A DNA stretch of 64,000 bases from an uncultured delta proteobacterium (GTDB taxonomy: Bacteria; Desulfobacterota; Desulfovibrionia; Desulfovibrionales; Desulfovibrionaceae): positions 1 through 64,000 of the forward strand of contig CAIMRY010000023.1 of assembly GCA_903843965.1 (NCBI GenBank), given 5' to 3'. Shown in pieces: positions 7,833 through 15,207 of this stretch (position 1 is its first letter; every line of letters starts with the position of its first letter). The translations under genes and the position numbers were made by a program. A model generated the notes under the pieces. That model saw nothing but the letters and a program-made list of their open reading frames with translations. It had not been told where the DNA came from and searched no databases.

Positions 7833-9146
7833 TTATTTCTGGTGTCTGGAGCGGTAATCAGAGATCTCACGCTGCCAGCCGCCTTCCACTTCCTCTTCCT
7901 TCCAGAAGATGTAGGGGTTGTGGCGGGGTTCCTTCACGTGGCGCGGATCAGCCTTGGTGCCGGTGACTTCAAGCAGCTTGGCAAAGCCGAGGCGCTTCAG
8001 GGTCTCACCGATGCGCTCGCGGTTCTTGCCTTCTTCCATCCACCAATCCCAGGTGGCCTCGATGAATTCCTTGACTCCAGCGTAGTCGTCGTCGACCTTG
8101 ATGAAGGGGATGGCCAGCGAGCCCATCTGCGGACCGTCGAGGATCGGGGCCTTGGCGCCGACCAGGATGGAGCAGCCGCGGTCGTTGCCGATCTTGAGCG
8201 CGCGGGGCATGACGCAGATGCAATGCATGCAGCGGACGCATTCCTTGTTGTTGATCTCCAGCTTGCCGCCCTCAAAGCGGATGCACTGGCTGGGGCAGCG
8301 CTCAACGACTTCCTTCTGGATGTCGAACTTGCCCCAGTTGCGACCCGAGTAGGCGCCGGCGTTGGGGGCCAGCTCGCCGCCGACGTACGCGGCAACGACC
8401 TTCTGGTCGACGCGGATCTCGTCGCGCCAGGTGCCGATGAAGCTCATGTCGGAACGGGCGATGGCGGCCACGCAGCCAAGCGAGCAGCCGTCGAACTTGA
8501 ACTTGAACTTGTACGGGAAGGCCGGGCGGTGCAGCTCGTCCTGGTACTCGTTGGTCAGGTTGAAGCACATTTCCTGCGAGTCGTAGCAGGCGTACTCACA
8601 GCGGCTCTCGCCGAGGCAGCAGGAAGGGGTGCGCAGGTTGGAGCCCGAGCCGCCCAGGTCGTTGTTCATGTTGTGGGTCACTTCCCAGAAGATCTCTTCC
8701 AGCTGGGGAGTGCTGGTGCCAAGCAGCACGATGTCGCCGGTGGCGCCGTGCATGTTGGTCAGGCCGGAGCCGCGCAGTTCCCACAGGTCGCAGAGCTGGC
8801 GCAGGAAGTCGGTCTTGTAGAACATGCCGGAGGGCTGGTTCAGACGCACGGTGTGGAAGTGGGCCACGCCGGGGAACTTCTCGGGCTGATCGCAGTAGCG
8901 GCCGATGACGCCGCCGCCGTACCCGAACACGCCCACGATGCCGCCATGCTTCCAGTGGGTCTCACCTTCGACATAGGACAGCTCAAGGATACCCAGCAGG
9001 TCGTCCGGGCACTCCGCAGGGATCTGGAAGTCGACTCCCTTCGGATTCGCGTATCTGTGTGCTACTTCCTGCTTGATGTCGGACACAAAGCTGGGCCACG
9101 GGCCGCTTTCCAGCTGGTCCAACAAGGGGGTTTTGTGTTTCGCCAT
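7833..9146 (-). CDS. dsrA: Dissimilatory sulfite reductase alpha subunit
   Basis: A 437-aa DsrA starting [20 protein letters not shown]. The start at 9146 is preferred because GGAGG lies 8 nt upstream and because longer in-frame starts add a sequence foreign to the family. Sirohaem/Fe-S ligands lie in [12 protein letters not shown] and CSLGC, and a ferredoxin domain contains [12 protein letters not shown] followed by [10 protein letters not shown]. It forms the cytoplasmic DsrAB complex with the downstream beta subunit. It is the first gene of dsrA-dsrB-dsrD-cobB. The 371-bp upstream gap holds the presumed promoter. This locus is the strongest taxonomic marker in the window: dissimilatory sulfate/sulfite reduction. 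Confidence 0.98.
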   Translation of the reverse strand: MAKHKTPLLDQLESGPWPSFVSDIKQEVAHRYANPKGVDFQIPAECPDDLLGILELSYVEGETHWKHGGIVGVFGYGGGVIGRYCDQPEKFPGVAHFHTVRLNQPSGMFYKTDFLRQLCDLWELRGSGLTNMHGATGDIVLLGTSTPQLEEIFWEVTHNMNNDLGGSGSNLRTPSCCLGESRCEYACYDSQEMCFNLTNEYQDELHRPAFPYKFKFKFDGCSLGCVAAIARSDMSFIGTWRDEIRVDQKVVAAYVGGELAPNAGAYSGRNWGKFDIQKEVVERCPSQCIRFEGGKLEINNKECVRCMHCICVMPRALKIGNDRGCSILVGAKAPILDGPQMGSLAIPFIKVDDDYAGVKEFIEATWDWWMEEGKNRERIGETLKRLGFAKLLEVTGTKADPRHVKEPRHNPYIFWKEEEVEGGWQREISDYRSRHQK

Positions 9147-9517
9147 TCCCTTAACCTCCGTTGTTTGATTTAAGATGTTGCCACACTCCAAAAACCATCC
9201 AGCCATCGCCCGCTGGCGCGCGGACCTCTGCCGGATGCCTTTCCTCCATCCTGCGAAACGCCTTAAGAACGCATTGGCGGGATGAGCCCCGCCCCGTCCA
9301 AGTCCAGCGCATGATTCCTGTTCTGTTACGGAAAATCCACCGTCTTTGTCAACATAAATCCGGTAAAACGCACTCTCCAGCAAGCATTCCTGCCCGCCGC
9401 CCTCACGACTTCCAGCCATGTCCGCAGGTTGCTTTCCGGCCCGCGCCAGGATAAGCACCGGGGCTTGAGAACTGGCTACTGCACGGTCCAAAAGCAGCCC
9501 ACCGGGCGACACGCACC
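9147..9517. other. Divergent intergenic region upstream of dsrA
   Basis: This 371-bp stretch separates dsrA (minus) from a YkgJ-type gene (plus). It is less GC-rich in the 9300-9370 part and contains the promoter candidate at 9323-9352. No coding frame with a ribosome-binding site was found. The dsr message would have an untranslated leader of roughly 170 nt if that promoter is used. Confidence 0.6.
9323..9352 (-). promoter_or_regulatory. Candidate promoter of the dsr operon
   Basis: On the minus strand a perfect TTGACA (9352-9347) is followed after 18 nt by TAACAG (9328-9323), which matches the -10 consensus at three of six positions. The -35 box is convincing, the -10 box weak, so an activator may be needed or the start may differ. 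Confidence 0.35.
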
Positions 9518-10300
9518 ATGGGAAACAACGCCGACGCCACCACCGCCGCCTGCCGCCGTTGCGGAGCCTGCTGCCGCAAAAGCGGGCCGGCCCTGCACGC
9601 CCAGGACCTGCACCTGTTTAAGGGCCCCGGCGCGCTCAGCCTGTCCCTGGTGGTCACCCTGCGCGCGGGCGAGCTGGCCCTGAACCAGCCCAAGGGATGC
9701 CTGGAGCCCCTGACGGACGAGGTTCTCAAGCTGCGCGATCTGGCCGAGGCCGCCAACAGCGACCGGATCACCGGCGGCAGCGGCTGGGCCTGCCCGCTCT
9801 TGACCCAGCCCGGCAACGCCTGCGCCCTGTACGAACGCCGCCCGGTGGAGTGCCGCGTGCTGTCCTGCCGGGACACCACGGCCCTGGCCGCCATGTACGA
9901 AACCGGCCGCCTGTCACGCGCCGATCTTTTGCCCGCCGGGCACGGGCTTTTGGCCGTCATGGCCGAGCACCAGGCCCTGGCGCCTCCGGCGCGCATCCTC
10001 CCCCTGGCCCAGGCCCTGCGCGCAGGCGGCCAGGAGGCCCTGGACGCCCAGGAGGAGCTGACGCGCATGGCGCTGATCGACCGCGCCTTCCGCACCGGCC
10101 TGGCCGAGCGCGCGCACATCGGCCCGGAGCTCCACGAATTTTTCCTTGGCCGCGAGATCGGGGCCCTGTTCGCCGCCGCCGGACTTTCCCTAAGGCCGGA
10201 TGCCCGCACCGGCCTGCGCGTGCAGGCCGACCCCCTGGGCCAGCCCGAGCACATGCCCACGCCCACGCTTTCGCCAACGCCCTCGGAGGACCCGTCATGA
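9518..10300 (+). CDS. YkgJ-family cysteine-cluster protein
   Basis: A 260-aa soluble protein with the YkgJ/CxxxxxCC cluster: CRRCGACCRKSGPAL at residues 12-26, and further conserved cysteines in WACPLL and RPVECRVLSCRD. The family probably binds Zn or an Fe-S cluster; its cellular role is unsettled. The C-terminal half is Ala/Leu/Glu-rich and helical. The start ATG at 9518 lacks a clear Shine-Dalgarno sequence, so it may be translated weakly or the true start could differ slightly. Its stop overlaps the next start (ATGA at 10297-10300), indicating translational coupling with the small downstream gene and probably one transcript with the antiporter. Confidence 0.85.
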   Translation: MGNNADATTAACRRCGACCRKSGPALHAQDLHLFKGPGALSLSLVVTLRAGELALNQPKGCLEPLTDEVLKLRDLAEAANSDRITGGSGWACPLLTQPGNACALYERRPVECRVLSCRDTTALAAMYETGRLSRADLLPAGHGLLAVMAEHQALAPPARILPLAQALRAGGQEALDAQEELTRMALIDRAFRTGLAERAHIGPELHEFFLGREIGALFAAAGLSLRPDARTGLRVQADPLGQPEHMPTPTLSPTPSEDPS

Positions 10301-10554
10301 AGGACCAGCTCGGCCTGTACTACTACCCCAACCCCCAGCACACCGAGGCGCGCATGTACGTGCGCCGCTTCGGCGGGCGCATCGAATTCCGCATGTGGCA
10401 CCGGGACAACCAGAGCGTGTGGGACAAGCACAACTGGCTGCCCTTTGAGGTCATTGAGCAGGCTGCGGCCATGTTCAAGGCCAGCGGCAAGGAGAGCGAC
10501 CCCACCACCTTGTACGATGTCAGCATCGCCGAGCGTCTGCTGGCCGACGGCTAG
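10297..10554 (+). CDS. Small conserved hypothetical protein (85 aa)
   Basis: This gene starts at ATG 10297, overlapping the preceding stop codon by four bases, with GGAGG at 10285-10289. The 85-aa protein (MKDQLGLYYYPNPQHTEARM...) is rich in aromatic and basic residues, with no signal peptide, membrane segment or cysteine. Its composition looks like a real compact protein rather than chance coding, and similar small proteins occur in sulfate reducers from memory, but I know no function. It sits between a YkgJ protein and a cation antiporter (next gene 19 nt downstream), suggesting an operon. Confidence 0.8.
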   Translation: MKDQLGLYYYPNPQHTEARMYVRRFGGRIEFRMWHRDNQSVWDKHNWLPFEVIEQAAAMFKASGKESDPTTLYDVSIAERLLADG

Positions 10555-10573
10555 CCGGACGCCCCCCACCGCG

Positions 10574-11815
10574 ATGAACAGAAAGTCCCTGCCGCTCATT
10601 CTGGCCGCCCTGGCCACCCTGCCGGGACTATGGCTCCGGCTCTCCGGCGCGGTTCTGTCCCCGCCGCCCGCCGCGCTGCTGTCCGGGCTGGCCATCCTGG
10701 GCGCGTCGTTCCTGCTTTTGTGGGCCTGCGACGTGGCCCAGATGGACATCCCGCAGACGCTGGCCCTGGCGGTGGTGGCGCTCATCGCTGTGCTGCCGGA
10801 ATACGCGGTGGACATGTACTTCACCTGGCAGGCGGGCAAGCACCCGGGCTCGAGCTACGCGCACTACGCCATCGCCAACATGACCGGGGCCAACCGCCTG
10901 CTCATCGGCGTGGCCTGGACCAGCATCGCCGCCATCCACTGGTTCAAGACGGGCCGCCGCGTGTTTTTGAACCAGGACCAGCGCACCGAGGTGCTGTTTC
11001 TGGGCCTGGCCACGGCCTACGCCTTCTTCATCCCCATCAAGGGCAGCCTTGCCTGGTACGACGGGCTGGTGTTCATCGCCATCTACGCCTGGTACATCCG
11101 CCTGGCTTCGCAGCGCCCGTGCGAGGACTGCGAGCTGGAGGGCCCGGCCGAACTCATCGGCGCGCTGCCGAAAGACCGCCGCCGCCTGGCCACCATCGCG
11201 CTGTTCCTGTTCGCCGCCGGGGTCATCCTGGCCAGCGCGGAGCTGTTCAGCGAAAATCTGGTGGCCTCGGGCAAGGTCTTCGGCATCAACGAATTTCTGC
11301 TGGTGCAGTGGCTCGCGCCCATCGCCAGCGAGGCCCCGGAGTTCATCGTGGCCATCATGTTCGTGCTGCGCGGCCAGGCGGCGGTGGCCATGGGCAGCCT
11401 GCTTTCGAGCAAGCTGAACCAGTGGACGCTGCTCGTGGGCATGATTCCCGGCGTATACGGCTTGGCCAGCGGCGGGTTCGCGCATCCGCTGCCGCTCGGC
11501 CCCTACCAGTTGCACGAGCTCTTTTTGACGGCGGCGCAGTCGCTGCTCGGCGTGGCGCTCTTGGCCTCGCTGTCGCTGGGCCCTGGCGCGGCCATGCTGC
11601 TCTTCTGCATGTTCGCGGGCCAGCTGGTGGGCCAGCAGGTGCTGGAGTCCCTGAACCTGACCCTGCCCGCCCTGCCCTGGGGCTCAGGCACGGACGGCGT
11701 GCACCAGCTCTTCAGCGCGGGCTACGTGGCCCTGTTCCTGGTGGTGGTGTGGATGAAGCGCCGGGACGTGTGGGAGCTCAGGAAGGGAACGCGGGTGGTG
11801 CAGAGGATTATGTAG
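10574..11815 (+). CDS. Sodium/calcium exchanger family (CaCA) antiporter
   Basis: A 413-aa polytopic membrane protein with about ten hydrophobic segments. The two inverted CaCA alpha-repeats are recognisable: the first with VLPEYAVDMYFTW and IANMTGANRLL (about residues 73-118), the second with APIASEAPEFIVAIM and GSLLSSKLNQWTLLVG (about 247-295). The acidic residues in these repeats bind Ca2+ in the family. A cytosolic loop near 180-200 contains CEDCELEG. The start at ATG 10574 gives a normal N-terminal helix; an earlier in-frame ATG lies inside the previous gene. It probably exports Ca2+ (or another cation) in exchange for Na+ or H+. Ion specificity cannot be read from the sequence. Confidence 0.88.
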   Translation: MNRKSLPLILAALATLPGLWLRLSGAVLSPPPAALLSGLAILGASFLLLWACDVAQMDIPQTLALAVVALIAVLPEYAVDMYFTWQAGKHPGSSYAHYAIANMTGANRLLIGVAWTSIAAIHWFKTGRRVFLNQDQRTEVLFLGLATAYAFFIPIKGSLAWYDGLVFIAIYAWYIRLASQRPCEDCELEGPAELIGALPKDRRRLATIALFLFAAGVILASAELFSENLVASGKVFGINEFLLVQWLAPIASEAPEFIVAIMFVLRGQAAVAMGSLLSSKLNQWTLLVGMIPGVYGLASGGFAHPLPLGPYQLHELFLTAAQSLLGVALLASLSLGPGAAMLLFCMFAGQLVGQQVLESLNLTLPALPWGSGTDGVHQLFSAGYVALFLVVVWMKRRDVWELRKGTRVVQRIM

Positions 11816-11851
11816 CTATGCGACGACGAAAATGGCAATCCAATTCTCCTC

Positions 11852-12517
11852 TTAAAACGAAGGTTTTATCCCTAAATAGACATTATATCCCCCAACAAGA
11901 AACGCCGCTAGCGATGCTGCACCAACCACAATCGATGCATATATCGATACATTACGCAGTAACACTCTCCAGCGAAAGTTTTCTGTCGTCAATCGAGCTG
12001 CTCCTAAAACATAGTCAACGCCTGTAGCTCCGGCAGCTAGGCCTGCGCCGAGAAATAGTGAAACAAGCCCATAACGGATTGATTGAATGTTTAAAGCATA
12101 TGGTGGCGTCCCTTTCGCATTTGCAAGTGTCGCCAAAAACGCCAACAGAGCTGCTGCACCACCTCCGTTGAGCCAGAGCAATGCCTTTACAGATGCAAGC
12201 CCGGCTTGGCTCAGTAGCCCAGCCTTAATTCTATGTGCTTCAAATTTGTACATGGCGCGGATTTTCCAGCTTTCGCGCTTCCACTGTGACTTGTCAGCCC
12301 ACTCATCCCAAATTCTCTGCCTCTTATTCTTCCATATTTCTAACTTTCGCTGAGCTCGTAGAGAGTTCAATCTGTCTGTCTCAATTTGAATTCTTTCCTG
12401 TTCCTTAAGTTCCTCAATATACTGCTCAAGCCTCTCCAAAGTGACATCCTTCGATCCTTTCGCTTTGGCGTCAGCAATGTCCGCCTTGATGCGATGGACA
12501 ATCGGTGTTGTGCTCAT
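11852..12517 (-). CDS. Hypothetical membrane protein with long N-terminal coiled coil
   Basis: A 221-aa protein I do not recognise. Residues about 25-95 are charged and heptad-like (RLEQYIEELKEQERIQIE), a likely coiled coil. Three hydrophobic segments follow at about 112-132, 148-170 and 188-212. GGAGG lies 7 nt before the start at 12517. Its DNA is clearly richer in A and T than the neighbours, and codon choice differs (many AAA, ATT, TCT codons), pointing to horizontal acquisition. It is convergent with the antiporter gene. No transposase, integrase or toxin motif is seen next to it. It could be an orphan phage or island gene. Confidence 0.75.
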   Translation of the reverse strand: MSTTPIVHRIKADIADAKAKGSKDVTLERLEQYIEELKEQERIQIETDRLNSLRAQRKLEIWKNKRQRIWDEWADKSQWKRESWKIRAMYKFEAHRIKAGLLSQAGLASVKALLWLNGGGAAALLAFLATLANAKGTPPYALNIQSIRYGLVSLFLGAGLAAGATGVDYVLGAARLTTENFRWRVLLRNVSIYASIVVGAASLAAFLVGGYNVYLGIKPSF

Positions 12518-12740
12518 GCTTGGGCCTCCATTTCGTCTGGATATTTATACATGGCATCGTGTTTCAAAAGAGTCAATCACACCCCAGCGGATGACACATC
12601 TATCTACTTTTTGTCTGTATTTGCTAGAGTTAGCATACCTGAACACTTGCACACTGAAAGATATCTACTGCACGGCAGCGTCGTGCTGCCCCGATCTAAA
12701 GGACACGCCACACCAAAATAGCCCCGCCCCGCCCCACCCC

Positions 12741-12784
12741 AAAAAAAACGCAAAGACGCCCAGGCCGTTTCCAGCCCGGGCGTC
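12741..12784 (-). terminator. Intrinsic terminator of the lysine-rich secreted protein gene
   Basis: On the minus strand an 11-bp stem (12784-12774 with 12765-12755, one G-T pair) is followed a few bases later by a run of eight T (complement of 12741-12748). It lies 22 nt after the stop of the gene at 12806-13153. Confidence 0.85.
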
Positions 12785-12805
12785 CGAGAGTCGCGTTGCG
12801 GAAAG

Positions 12806-13153
12806 TTACTTCAAGGAGTCCACAGTGGCCTTGGCGTCCTTCTTCTCGCCGGCGGCTGTGTCGACAACGCCCTGCTTCTGAGCCTTGAGCTCATCCTTCT
12901 TGGCCTTGCCAGCGTCCTTCAGCCCCTGCTTGGTGTCCTTGGCCGAGGTCTTCAGGCCCTCTTTCTTGGCCTTCAGGTCGTCCTTGGTGGTCGCCGCGCT
13001 GGTCTTGTAGGCGTCCTTCTTGGCCTTCACGTCATCTGTCTTGGCCTGGGCCTGGTCCACCTTGTCGACGGCGTCCATGAGCCCGGCGGCCATGACGTAG
13101 GACGAACCCAACAGGACGATGCTCAGGACCAGGGCGGGGATCAATTTTTTCAT
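12806..13153 (-). CDS. Small secreted lysine/alanine-rich coiled-coil protein
   Basis: A 115-aa exported protein. The start at 13153 follows GGAG 6 nt upstream; a longer frame to 13309 has no such support. Residues 1-22 are a classical signal peptide (cleavage near VMA-AG). The mature part is almost wholly K, A, D, T, L and Q in imperfect 11- to 14-residue repeats (KAKKD, LKAKKEGLKT, LKDAGKAKKDELK), an amphipathic helical rod reminiscent of LEA-like or apolipoprotein-like stress proteins. There is no cysteine. A promoter at 13207-13234 and a strong terminator at 12741-12784 make it a single-gene unit, probably well expressed. A protective or envelope-associated role is only a guess. Confidence 0.85.
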   Translation of the reverse strand: MKKLIPALVLSIVLLGSSYVMAAGLMDAVDKVDQAQAKTDDVKAKKDAYKTSAATTKDDLKAKKEGLKTSAKDTKQGLKDAGKAKKDELKAQKQGVVDTAAGEKKDAKATVDSLK

Positions 13154-13206
13154 ACGGAACTCCTTGGTTTGGCAGGGGCGTGGCCCAGCAGGGTTGAAGG
13201 TGCGCC

Positions 13207-13234
13207 ATTCTAGCAATCGCCCCGCCGAACACAA
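13207..13234 (-). promoter_or_regulatory. Sigma70-type promoter for the 12806-13153 gene
   Basis: On the minus strand TTGTGT (13234-13229) and TAGAAT (13212-13207) are separated by 16 nt. Transcription would start near 13200, giving a leader of about 47 nt before the ATG. Confidence 0.55.
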
Positions 13235-13392
13235 CAAAAATTTTGTGCCGCCATTGCGTTTGCTGATGCCAGAAAGTGTTGCAACCAAGCCCTGGCAGGC
13301 TTGCGCCACCAGAAACCATGCAGCGCACGGAGGCGGAGCATCCGGCCAAGTCTAGGGCCAGGACCGGGCCGAAGGGCCGACCGCCCTGCCGC

Positions 13393-13848
13393 CTACGCCG
13401 CAGCCTGTTCCCGCGCCACGGTGAGCCGCACCCAGGCCGTAAACGCCGCCAGCCCCAGCAGCGCTGCGTCGCGGCCAATGTAGAAGAGCATGGGTGTGGG
13501 CTCTGCGCCGGGGTCCGCAGGCCTGGTGGAGAAGCAGCCGCAGGTCACGTCGATGCCGCGCGCCGCGCTGACGAGGAGCAGCACCCAGAACGCGGCGAAC
13601 AGCCCGGCAGTCAGCGTTGTCGCGCCCTCGCACCAAAAGCCGGAGATGAGGCACAGGCCCAGCAACAGCTCCAGCCACGGCAGCCACACGGCCACGGGGT
13701 TGACGAGCAGGTCCGGCAGGGCGTGGTAGCCCGCCACAAGGTTCGCAAAGTCCTGCGGGTGCAGCAGCTTGTCCGCGCTGGCATAGAGCAGCACCAGGGC
13801 CAGGGCGAAGCGCAGCACGAAGTCCGCCTGGCGCGGCGGCACGGGCAT
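13393..13848 (-). CDS. MauE/DoxX-family redox-associated membrane protein
   Basis: A 151-aa membrane protein with four hydrophobic segments (about 10-27, 48-68, 74-93, 120-138). Sequence RFALALVLLYASADKLLHP near the N-terminus and the TCGCFS cysteine pair after helix 3 are typical of MauE/DoxX-like proteins, which help supply or recycle disulfide/thiol redox partners at the membrane. Its ATG overlaps the stop of the upstream rhodanese gene (TGATG), so the two are translationally coupled and likely work together, for example in periplasmic sulfur or thiol chemistry. The assignment to the family is good; the exact partner is inferred from gene order. Confidence 0.85.
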   Translation of the reverse strand: MPVPPRQADFVLRFALALVLLYASADKLLHPQDFANLVAGYHALPDLLVNPVAVWLPWLELLLGLCLISGFWCEGATTLTAGLFAAFWVLLLVSAARGIDVTCGCFSTRPADPGAEPTPMLFYIGRDAALLGLAAFTAWVRLTVAREQAAA

Positions 13849-14459
13849 CAGTTGGTGCAGTCGGTGCACAGCTTCTCCTGGCCCTTGGGCTTGGCCGCGC
13901 CAGGCTTGGCCGCGACGGCCTTGGCCGTCTGGGAGGCCGCCGCCTGGGTCGCGGGGGCGGACTGGGCCGCCCGGCCCTTGGCCACGGGCAGCTTTTCGGC
14001 CTGCCACAGGGTCCAGCCGTTCACCAGCACGTAGACGTTCTTGACCCCGGCCTCGATCAGGTGCTTGGCCAGGGCGTGGCTCAAGGGGCATTCCGGGCCG
14101 TCGCAGTAGGCGATGACCGCATCCTTGCCCGCCAGCCGGGACTTGATGTCCTGGAAGTCCGAGGCGAAACTGCGCACCGGCAGGTTGATGGCCCCCTGGA
14201 TGTGCCCGAGCTCGAACTCGTACTGCGAGCGCGCGTCGAGGAACACGGCGCGGCCGGACAAGAACAGCATGGCCGCGTCCTTGAGCGCGATTTCGCCGCC
14301 TGCCGGGGCAAGCTGCACGGCGCTGGGCGCGGGCTCGCTCTTGGCGGCCTGGGCCAGGGGCAGGCCGTCTGGCCGGGCGGCGTTGACGGCAAAGGCGCAC
14401 AGGGCGGACAGGGCCAAAAGGCCCAGGGACTGGCCGAGGATTTTGGGAACAAGGCGCAT
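13848..14459 (-). CDS. Exported rhodanese-like protein
   Basis: A 203-aa protein with an N-terminal hydrophobic signal segment (about 8-27) and a rhodanese domain at about 55-160. The active-site loop carries a cysteine in YCDGPECPLS, with LDARSQYEFELGHI matching the domain's conserved acidic/His segment. The C-terminal tail is Ala/Lys-rich low complexity and ends in CTDCTN, a CxxC-type pair that may bind metal or cycle redox. GGAG lies 6 nt before ATG 14459. It is coupled to the MauE-like gene downstream. A periplasmic sulfurtransferase or persulfide-handling role fits a sulfur-metabolising organism but is inferred. Confidence 0.88.
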   Translation of the reverse strand: MRLVPKILGQSLGLLALSALCAFAVNAARPDGLPLAQAAKSEPAPSAVQLAPAGGEIALKDAAMLFLSGRAVFLDARSQYEFELGHIQGAINLPVRSFASDFQDIKSRLAGKDAVIAYCDGPECPLSHALAKHLIEAGVKNVYVLVNGWTLWQAEKLPVAKGRAAQSAPATQAAASQTAKAVAAKPGAAKPKGQEKLCTDCTN

Positions 14460-14765
14460 GTGGATCTCCGGTGCTGGCCAAAATTTTTGCGCGGCCCCGT
14501 ACGTCAGAGGGAAGGGCCAATCGCAATCGTCTACTCCAAGCCCAGCCGGAATGCAATTTCCGCCTGCGCCGCGCAGGGCTTGATTTTCACTGCCGGGGCA
14601 GGCCGTTTCCACCTGCTTTGCTTCACCGGGTTTAGACTCCCGCACAGCAATGTACCGAGAGTTTTTAGAGAAACACTGGCACGGGACAGAAGCACGGGCA
14701 GCGGCCTCCGGCAGGCTTGCGGCCCGCGCCTGCCCTCCGGTCCAGCGGCCTGCGCCCGGCCAGGC
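14460..14765. other. Intergenic stretch without a supported gene
   Basis: About 306 bp lie between the start of the rhodanese gene and the stop of the channel-like gene (both minus strand). The 14500-14690 part is less GC-rich and probably holds the rhodanese promoter, but only a weak box pair (TTGCAT, 17 nt, TAGACG on the minus strand near 14538-14566) is visible. No convincing coding frame or hairpin was found. Confidence 0.5.
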
Positions 14766-15131
14766 TCAGAGCCGCTTCTCGCCCAGGTCCAGGTGCAGCT
14801 TGTGCATGAAGCGGTGGTAGAACGGCGTGAACAGCACTCCGCAAAAGGTCAGGAAGGACACCCCGCTGAAGATGGCGTACAGGCTGGCGAAGATCTTGGC
14901 CGTGTCCGTGGGCAGCCTGTCCACAGGCCCCATGCCTGTCAGGATCATGGACGCGTTCAGGAAGGCGTCGACCCAGCCGAGGTCTGCGGTGAGGTGGTAG
15001 CCCACGGCGCCGATGCCCAGGCTCACCGCCAGGAACAGCCCGCCGAAGAGCGCGTACCAGAAGACCCGGACCAGAAAGACCTGCCGGGGCAAGAGCCCTG
15101 CCGAGGTGTGTTCCAGCTTCAACGTGCCCAT
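14766..15131 (-). CDS. Two-helix potassium-channel-like membrane protein
   Basis: A 121-aa protein with hydrophobic helices at about 20-46 and 82-105 flanking a re-entrant-like segment NASMILTGMGPVD (about 59-71). This arrangement (TM1, pore helix, filter, TM2) is that of a minimal ion-channel subunit, but the filter reads TGMGP instead of the potassium signature TVGYG. The N-terminus is cytosolic and the C-terminus basic (YHRFMHKLHLDLGEKRL). GGAGG precedes ATG 15131. It is the last gene after the chromate transporter on the same strand, with a 76-bp gap. Fold similarity is my reading of the pattern; selectivity is unknown. Confidence 0.6.
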   Translation of the reverse strand: MGTLKLEHTSAGLLPRQVFLVRVFWYALFGGLFLAVSLGIGAVGYHLTADLGWVDAFLNASMILTGMGPVDRLPTDTAKIFASLYAIFSGVSFLTFCGVLFTPFYHRFMHKLHLDLGEKRL

Positions 15132-15207
15132 GGGGCCTCCGATGCCTGTGTTGCGGTTCTCGAAAAGGACGGGCGGGCGGTTGCGCTGGCCCGGCCACCC
15201 GGAAAAT

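Noticed and set aside
9147-9512. Longer DsrA reading to 9512
   Set aside because: The extra N-terminal sequence is unlike DsrA, whereas ATG 9146 has a good ribosome-binding site and the usual N-terminus.
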